From Schoenoplectus triqueter (taxonomy: Eukaryota; Streptophyta; Magnoliopsida; Poales; Cyperaceae), in assembly GCA_964058805.1 (NCBI GenBank), contig CAXKVV010001093.1:1-34820 (forward strand): a DNA stretch of 34,820 nucleotides. The letters run 5' to 3'. Shown piece after piece: positions 31,090-34,820 of the stretch. A program made the position numbers and the translations under genes. The stretch's first letter is position 1. Each line of letters begins with the position of its first letter. A model generated the notes under the pieces. The model worked only from the letters and a program-made list of their open reading frames with translations, had not been told where the DNA came from and searched no databases.

Positions 31090-31620
31090 TTGGTACCGCT
31101 CGGTACCAAAGAGCAATCTTTGCAAATTCAATGAAATTAATTGATGTTCCTGATAATTGATTGCTTGATTCGCATCGTTTACACATGCTAACATGCATGA
31201 ACACAATTAGCAATATTCAAATCAACTTACAACTTTGCTAAGCCAAGTGTGTGATGGTACCGTTCGGTACCAGTTATAATTCACTCGAAATTCTTGCTAT
31301 TAACTCATTTACAATGCCAATTGTTCACTTGACAAGCTTCGTAACAACAATTATAAACAGAATATACTTGATTATGTGTGCAATTTCTCTCTAATCTCAA
31401 TTGGAAGCTCAGTTTAGTCGGTACAGTGCGGTATCGCTCAACACCGATTGCAATTCACTCAAGATTTCAATTATTCATTCACTTTCAATGCCACTTATAT
31501 ACTTAAGGAACTCTATAACAACCATCATGATCGAAATACACTCAATTATGCATACAATTTTGCTTTAATCTTCAATTTAGAATTGTATTTAACTGATGCG
31601 ACACGATAACGATACTGTCA
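31090..31620. repeat. ~165-bp degenerate repeats with GGTACCG palindromes
   Basis: TTGGTACCG-CT-CGGTACCAA (31090-31109) is a perfect 9-bp inverted repeat. TGGTACCG-TT-CGGTACCA recurs at 31255-31272, a decayed copy is near 31418, and a further trace is near 31595. Intervening sequence (ATTCACTC, CAATGCCA, ACAACAAT-type blocks) also aligns between units. Confidence 0.65.
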
Positions 31621-31629
31621 CTCTAAATT

Positions 31630-32120
31630 AATCGAGTTCTCAAGCTTTTAGCTGAGATCAATCGGCTCTAAACAACAATATAGGCCCCAATGTATATGAT
31701 ACAGATAGGAATCAATGCAATTTTAACTTTAGAACAAGAAATCAAATTGAAATTTTAACTGTTATCGAGTTCTCAAGTTAAGCACTGAGATCAATCGATG
31801 TAACAGTCTCCATTTCTGTTTTTCAAACAAAATTGAACAAAGAAATCAATAGAATTATGCAATCTAAGATTCTGAATCTTGAAATAAAGGAAAAGAAATA
31901 GAGATAACCGAAGGAAAATCGATGAAATTCAATACGATATCACTGATATACTGCTATTCAAAGAATTTAGCTACAATAACCTCTCTAATCTCTGATATCT
32001 CAAGAATTAGACTTGCAAACCTTGAATTGACATAAATTAGAGCTTAGAACTTACCTCTAATTGAGTAATTGGAATGAAATAAATCGAGTTCTCAAGTTAA
32101 AACTGAGATCAATCGATTAT
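31630..32120. repeat. Three TCGAGTTCTCAAG...TGAGATCAATCG units
   Basis: Occurrences are at about 31630-31665, 31764-31799 and 32084-32120. CTCA pairs with TGAG and the outer ATCGA pairs with TCGAT (AATCGA/TCGATT in the third) around a variable loop. Spacing is irregular. Confidence 0.55.
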
Positions 32121-32941
32121 ATCAATCTTCTCTTCCAAGTTCTTGCTTTTCTTCTTGCTCTCTCTCTCTCTGAGTTCTATATGCAACCTCTAAAGTATTT
32201 TTTCTCTATTTCTTGTCTTCTGTATTGTGTGTGTGTGTATGTTTTTGCTATTAATTGGGTTATATAGGCAATTGGAGTGGTGCACCAAGGGATTAGAGCC
32301 ATATACCATTCATACACCGATAATTGCATTGCTCTGGTCCATGAACATGGTTTTCCATTTCTGTTATTCAATCTGTTATGGTGTGGGCCCCCCCAAAGCA
32401 TGAATCTTTGACTGTTGACCAAGCTTGACCTTCCTCTCACTTCTCATCCACTGCTAGAACTTTCTAGATCATATCAACATACTATAAATACTCATCTCAA
32501 TGCATCTAAAGCACCCCTTTGCTCTCTGCCATTATTGCCCTTCTTCAAAGCTGTGAATTCAATCACCCGATTTCCACCTTTGGTCAAATGCATATCTCCA
32601 TCATTTGATTGACAGTCTTCATCACTTAAGCGGCGTCGTGTAGGCACATAGAAGCTACAAGCATTGCTAATTCGAGCTGAGAGTGCAAGGTTTCAAGTTT
32701 TCTCCATTTGCCCGATTCATTACTTCATCTCAATTACTTCTATTTAATGCTTAATTGTTACTTCTTTCTTCATCTACAACGTCGCCTAAGTGAGTAGAAG
32801 GAGTTTGCATCATCAATTTTAGATTTTGAAGCAAGAATTGAAGTGCCTCATTAATCACCTGCGGTATTCATCTCTCTCAATAACCCTATTCATTCATTAC
32901 TTTTCAATTTTGATCAATTGCACATATTCTCCCATGTATAG
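32121..32941. other. Spacer with microsatellites and putative first intron
   Basis: Contains CT repeats at 32157-32171 and GT repeats at 32227-32238. No gene is supported in 32240-32860. A GCG/GTATTC donor-like site at 32863/32864 and a TATAG acceptor-like site at 32941 could bound a 78-nt intron preceding the exon-like segment in the right arm. Confidence 0.35.
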
Positions 32942-33138
32942 GCTAACTCTGACTGGAAAGAATTGAAGTTGCGAGCTTTGGAGAGCTTGATCAGTATTAA
33001 TGGCGCCTTCTGCCTCGTCGAGAAGAAGAAAGAAGAGAGGGAGGGAAGAAGGAGAAGAAAGGGAAGGAGGTGCGCCTAGCGCACATAGTCCACAACATGG
33101 TGGTTCCCACAGTCAGAGGCGCAACACAAGTGAGCCAG
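32942..33138 (+). pseudogene. Exon-like segment with short basic peptide, right arm
   Basis: Product not recognised. Counterpart of 18091-18300. A 58-nt leader containing AATTGAAG is followed by ATG at 33000-33002 and 46 codons, very rich in Arg, Lys and Glu (MAPSASSRRRKKRGREEGEE). They end EPG at the donor-like CAG/GTACAT (33138/33139). The left-arm version starts with the same ATGGCGCC, keeps a basic cluster, ends with the same EPG codons and splice phase, and is 9 nt longer. No longer frame continues beyond the donor within the window, so any remaining protein would depend on exons not seen. Confidence 0.37.
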
Positions 33139-33419
33139 GTACATATCCCCTTTTCTCCTTGGTTTAAATTTCTGTTTAGATCTGCGCATAGGCTTGGTGC
33201 ATGATTGTCTGTGTGAGCTATACATTCATAAACCTGACAAATGGGCCCCACATGTAAGTATATGAATCTCGGCCCATTAGCCCAGCTGTGGACTGGTTAA
33301 TCTCTTGCTTAGGTTTAATTGATCTGACTTGGCACACTCTGATAGGTCCACTTGCTTAATTATCCCATTAATCATCTGTATTAGTATTAATGTATGCTGA
33401 GGTGGCTCTGTAGTGTAGT

Positions 33420-33715
33420 GCCATGTGGCTTGGTCCACTGTGATGTGGCACCAATGGCCAGCTGCCATATGGCACTGGAGTGTTGAGGTGTGATGCTGTG
33501 GTGTTGCCATGTGGCACATAGGAGAGTGAGGTGTGTTGCTGCAGGGCTGCCATGTGGCACTGGGAGGGTGAGGTGGACCTGTCAGATCTTGCCACATGGC
33601 ATATTGGTGGGGCCCACATGTCAGGTCAGTATGGTGGTGGGGCCCACATGGCTGAGGTGGACCAATGGGGTGCTGACACGTGGCATGAGGTGACCCAGTG
33701 AGATACTGACACGTG
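33420..33715. promoter_or_regulatory. Cluster of GCCAYRTGGC palindromes in the right arm
   Basis: Instances are at 33420-33429, 33506-33515 and 33549-33558 (GCCATGTGGC), 33464-33473 (GCCATATGGC) and 33591-33600 (GCCACATGGC), with TGACACGTGGC and TGACACGTGTCA near 33674 and 33708. They alternate with GGGGCCCACATG blocks and GAGGTG spacers. Confidence 0.6.
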
Positions 33716-34182
33716 TCACACTCTCTCTCCCCTTTGATTCTGTGTATATGTTTGGGATCCCCAGTTTGCACCCAGATGTGCCTCTGTCCCCAAGTTGCAC
33801 TCAGATGAACCCTTGATTGAATCTCAGCCTTTGATCTTCCCTTTTTAATCTGTTTTATCTTCCCTGAATTTATTTTGATAGCTCCACTTATCCAAAAATT
33901 ATGAAATTTTCACCAAAAATCCCTAAATTCATGATAATCATCCTTGTAATTTTTAATTCCATTTTTACCCCTGTCTCTCTGAATTAAAAATTCTTTTGTC
34001 TAGAAAACCCTGTTCCTTTCTCTGAATTAATCCCAGATTTCAATTGTAGCTCAGTGTCCCTGCCAATTATCTCTCTCTTGCAGAAACCACCCTAACTAAA
34101 TACCAATTAGACTTATATTGATATTCATTAAGGTTCGATCTGATCAACAGTTGATTACATGTCAACAGTTGATACAAATCTA

Positions 34183-34228
34183 GACTTGATCAGATGGTTG
34201 CTCCCAGCTTTGGCACCTGATCAGTCTT
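34183..34228. other. Hairpin Q2 counterpart in right arm
   Basis: AGACT (34183-34187, after which one T is unpaired) and GATCAGATG (34189-34197) face CACCTGATC (34215-34223) and AGTCT (34224-34228) around a 17-nt loop. On the opposite strand this is the same loop and same unpaired A as 11213-11258, with a different wobble position in the stem. Confidence 0.6.
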
Positions 34229-34654
34229 GTGAAATTGACTTTCAATCCCTTAACATGAGGGTGACTTGGTCAAAGAACTGACTACTTATCAGTAATTAAC
34301 ACAAATCAAAGCATGGTTAGGTGGTTGCTCACAGCTTTGGCACCAGGTCAGCCTCGAAAGCAAAATCACATTTGAAATTTCTCATGATTAGTTGCATCAG
34401 AATACTAGCTTGGCATTGACATCATTCTTTGTTGCATAGGGATTATACCATTTCAGTTCTTAGGGTTTACTCTGAAGGTAAATCTTTAGGGTTTAATTCT
34501 GACTCTTCTGATGTTTGGTCACTGAGGTGTGGGGCCCACCTGTCAGTGAAAAATGATTACATGGATGACCCATCAGATAGGCTAGGTTTATGTTGTTAGA
34601 GCCGTCTACAAGGGACTGCCAGGTGGGTCCCACTTGTCAGAAAAGATATAATCA

Positions 34655-34743
34655 CATGGTGACACCCGAGAGATCTCTCCTCTCCCTCGATCCTCTCGGC
34701 TGTCACTCATGCCGAGTGGATAGGGGATAATGGGGTATTTATA
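34655..34743 (-). promoter_or_regulatory. TATA-plus-hairpin module in right arm
   Basis: TATAAAT on the - strand (34737-34743) is followed, reading leftwards, by a hairpin with arms 34689-34711 and 34655-34675. The arms pair through GTGACA/TGTCAC and CCGAGAG/CTCTCGG, with one bulge at 34707, one C-C mismatch and one extra C at 34692. The stem core differs in sequence from the left-arm modules yet stays paired. Confidence 0.6.
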
Positions 34744-34820
34744 CTCTTCCCTTCATGCCCAGAATTTCATTGTGGGACAAATAAGGTTGCTCCGGAATTC
34801 TGTCAGCGACTTCTTCTGAT

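Larger units (their letters stand above)
28199..32941. other. Interior of inverted-repeat structure, right piece (non-coding, hairpin-rich)
   Basis: About 4.7 kb with no credible protein-coding gene. From left to right it holds a hairpin array (28297-28933), a two-copy hairpin block (28998-29455), a very AT-rich stretch with recurring hairpins (29460-30460), spacer (30460-31080), ~165-bp repeats with GGTACCG palindromes (31090-31620), three TCGAGTTCTCAAG hairpin units (31630-32120) and spacer with CT and GT microsatellites (32157-32171 and 32227-32238). Confidence 0.65.
33139..34820 (-). mobile_element. Right arm of long inverted repeat (truncated by window end)
   Basis: Reverse-complement partner of 10236-11999 plus 17706-18300. 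Collinearity is visible throughout: TGTATAG block near 33220, CACGTG palindromes, the TTTTTGGTGAAAAT block near 33905 (as ATTTTCACCAAAAA), the GAGCAACCA hairpins and the TATA-hairpin module. Compared with the left arm it has about one and a half TATA modules instead of three. The window ends about 115 bp short of the point equivalent to the left arm's junction with satellite B. Confidence 0.8.

Noticed and set aside
33277..33771. 164-codon frame on the - strand in the right arm, rich in His, Pro and Thr
   Set aside because: It follows the palindrome and GGGCCCACA repeats. It is not conserved as a frame in the left arm and has no domain.

Overview
The window looks like plant (angiosperm) heterochromatin, probably centromeric or pericentromeric. 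It contains two abutting satellite arrays, a chromovirus-type Ty3/gypsy element whose C-terminus resembles the centromere-associated CRM clade, and a long-LTR Ty1/copia element. I found no recognisable single-copy host gene. The species cannot be named from the sequence.

Layout. 1-4977: a GC-rich, CpG-rich satellite with a 58-bp unit. 4978-10120: an AT-rich satellite of ~183-bp monomers organised as a 7-monomer higher-order repeat (period ~1281-1283 bp), decaying at its right edge. 10121-18300 and about 32940-34820: two arms of a long inverted repeat (~85% identical by eye where compared), enclosing a non-coding interior. The right arm runs off the window. Two nested retrotransposons interrupt this structure. 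The first is a Ty3/gypsy element at 12000-17700 on the + strand (TSD CTATT, 662-bp LTRs, ~1.4% LTR divergence) inside the left arm. The second is a Ty1/copia element at 19118-28193 on the - strand (TSD CTAAC, 2.1-kb LTRs, ~0.6% divergence) inside the interior. Both have broken coding regions. The interior resumes at 28199-32940.

The most unusual feature is in the inverted-repeat structure, not in the retrotransposons. Both arms and the interior are packed with short hairpins whose loops are nearly constant while their stems vary with compensatory (pair-preserving) changes. The clearest set is ten hairpins at 28297-28933. They share an 11-nt loop of the form TACTACAGA(A/T)C, a five-base-pair inner stem, an extra unpaired A at the same 3' position and, in most, an outer stem. 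Loop-to-loop spacing is 42-45 bp. A second set consists of TATA boxes each followed ~30 bp downstream by a ~20-bp hairpin, three in tandem in the left arm and one in the right arm. Each arm also carries an outward-reading exon-like stretch with matched splice-like borders and a short basic peptide. I do not recognise this element. It may be a large fold-back or terminal-inverted-repeat element, or two inverted copies of an unknown element.

Inferred order of events: satellite and inverted-arm element first, then the gypsy insertion, then the younger copia insertion. All alignments, identities and pairings were done by eye.
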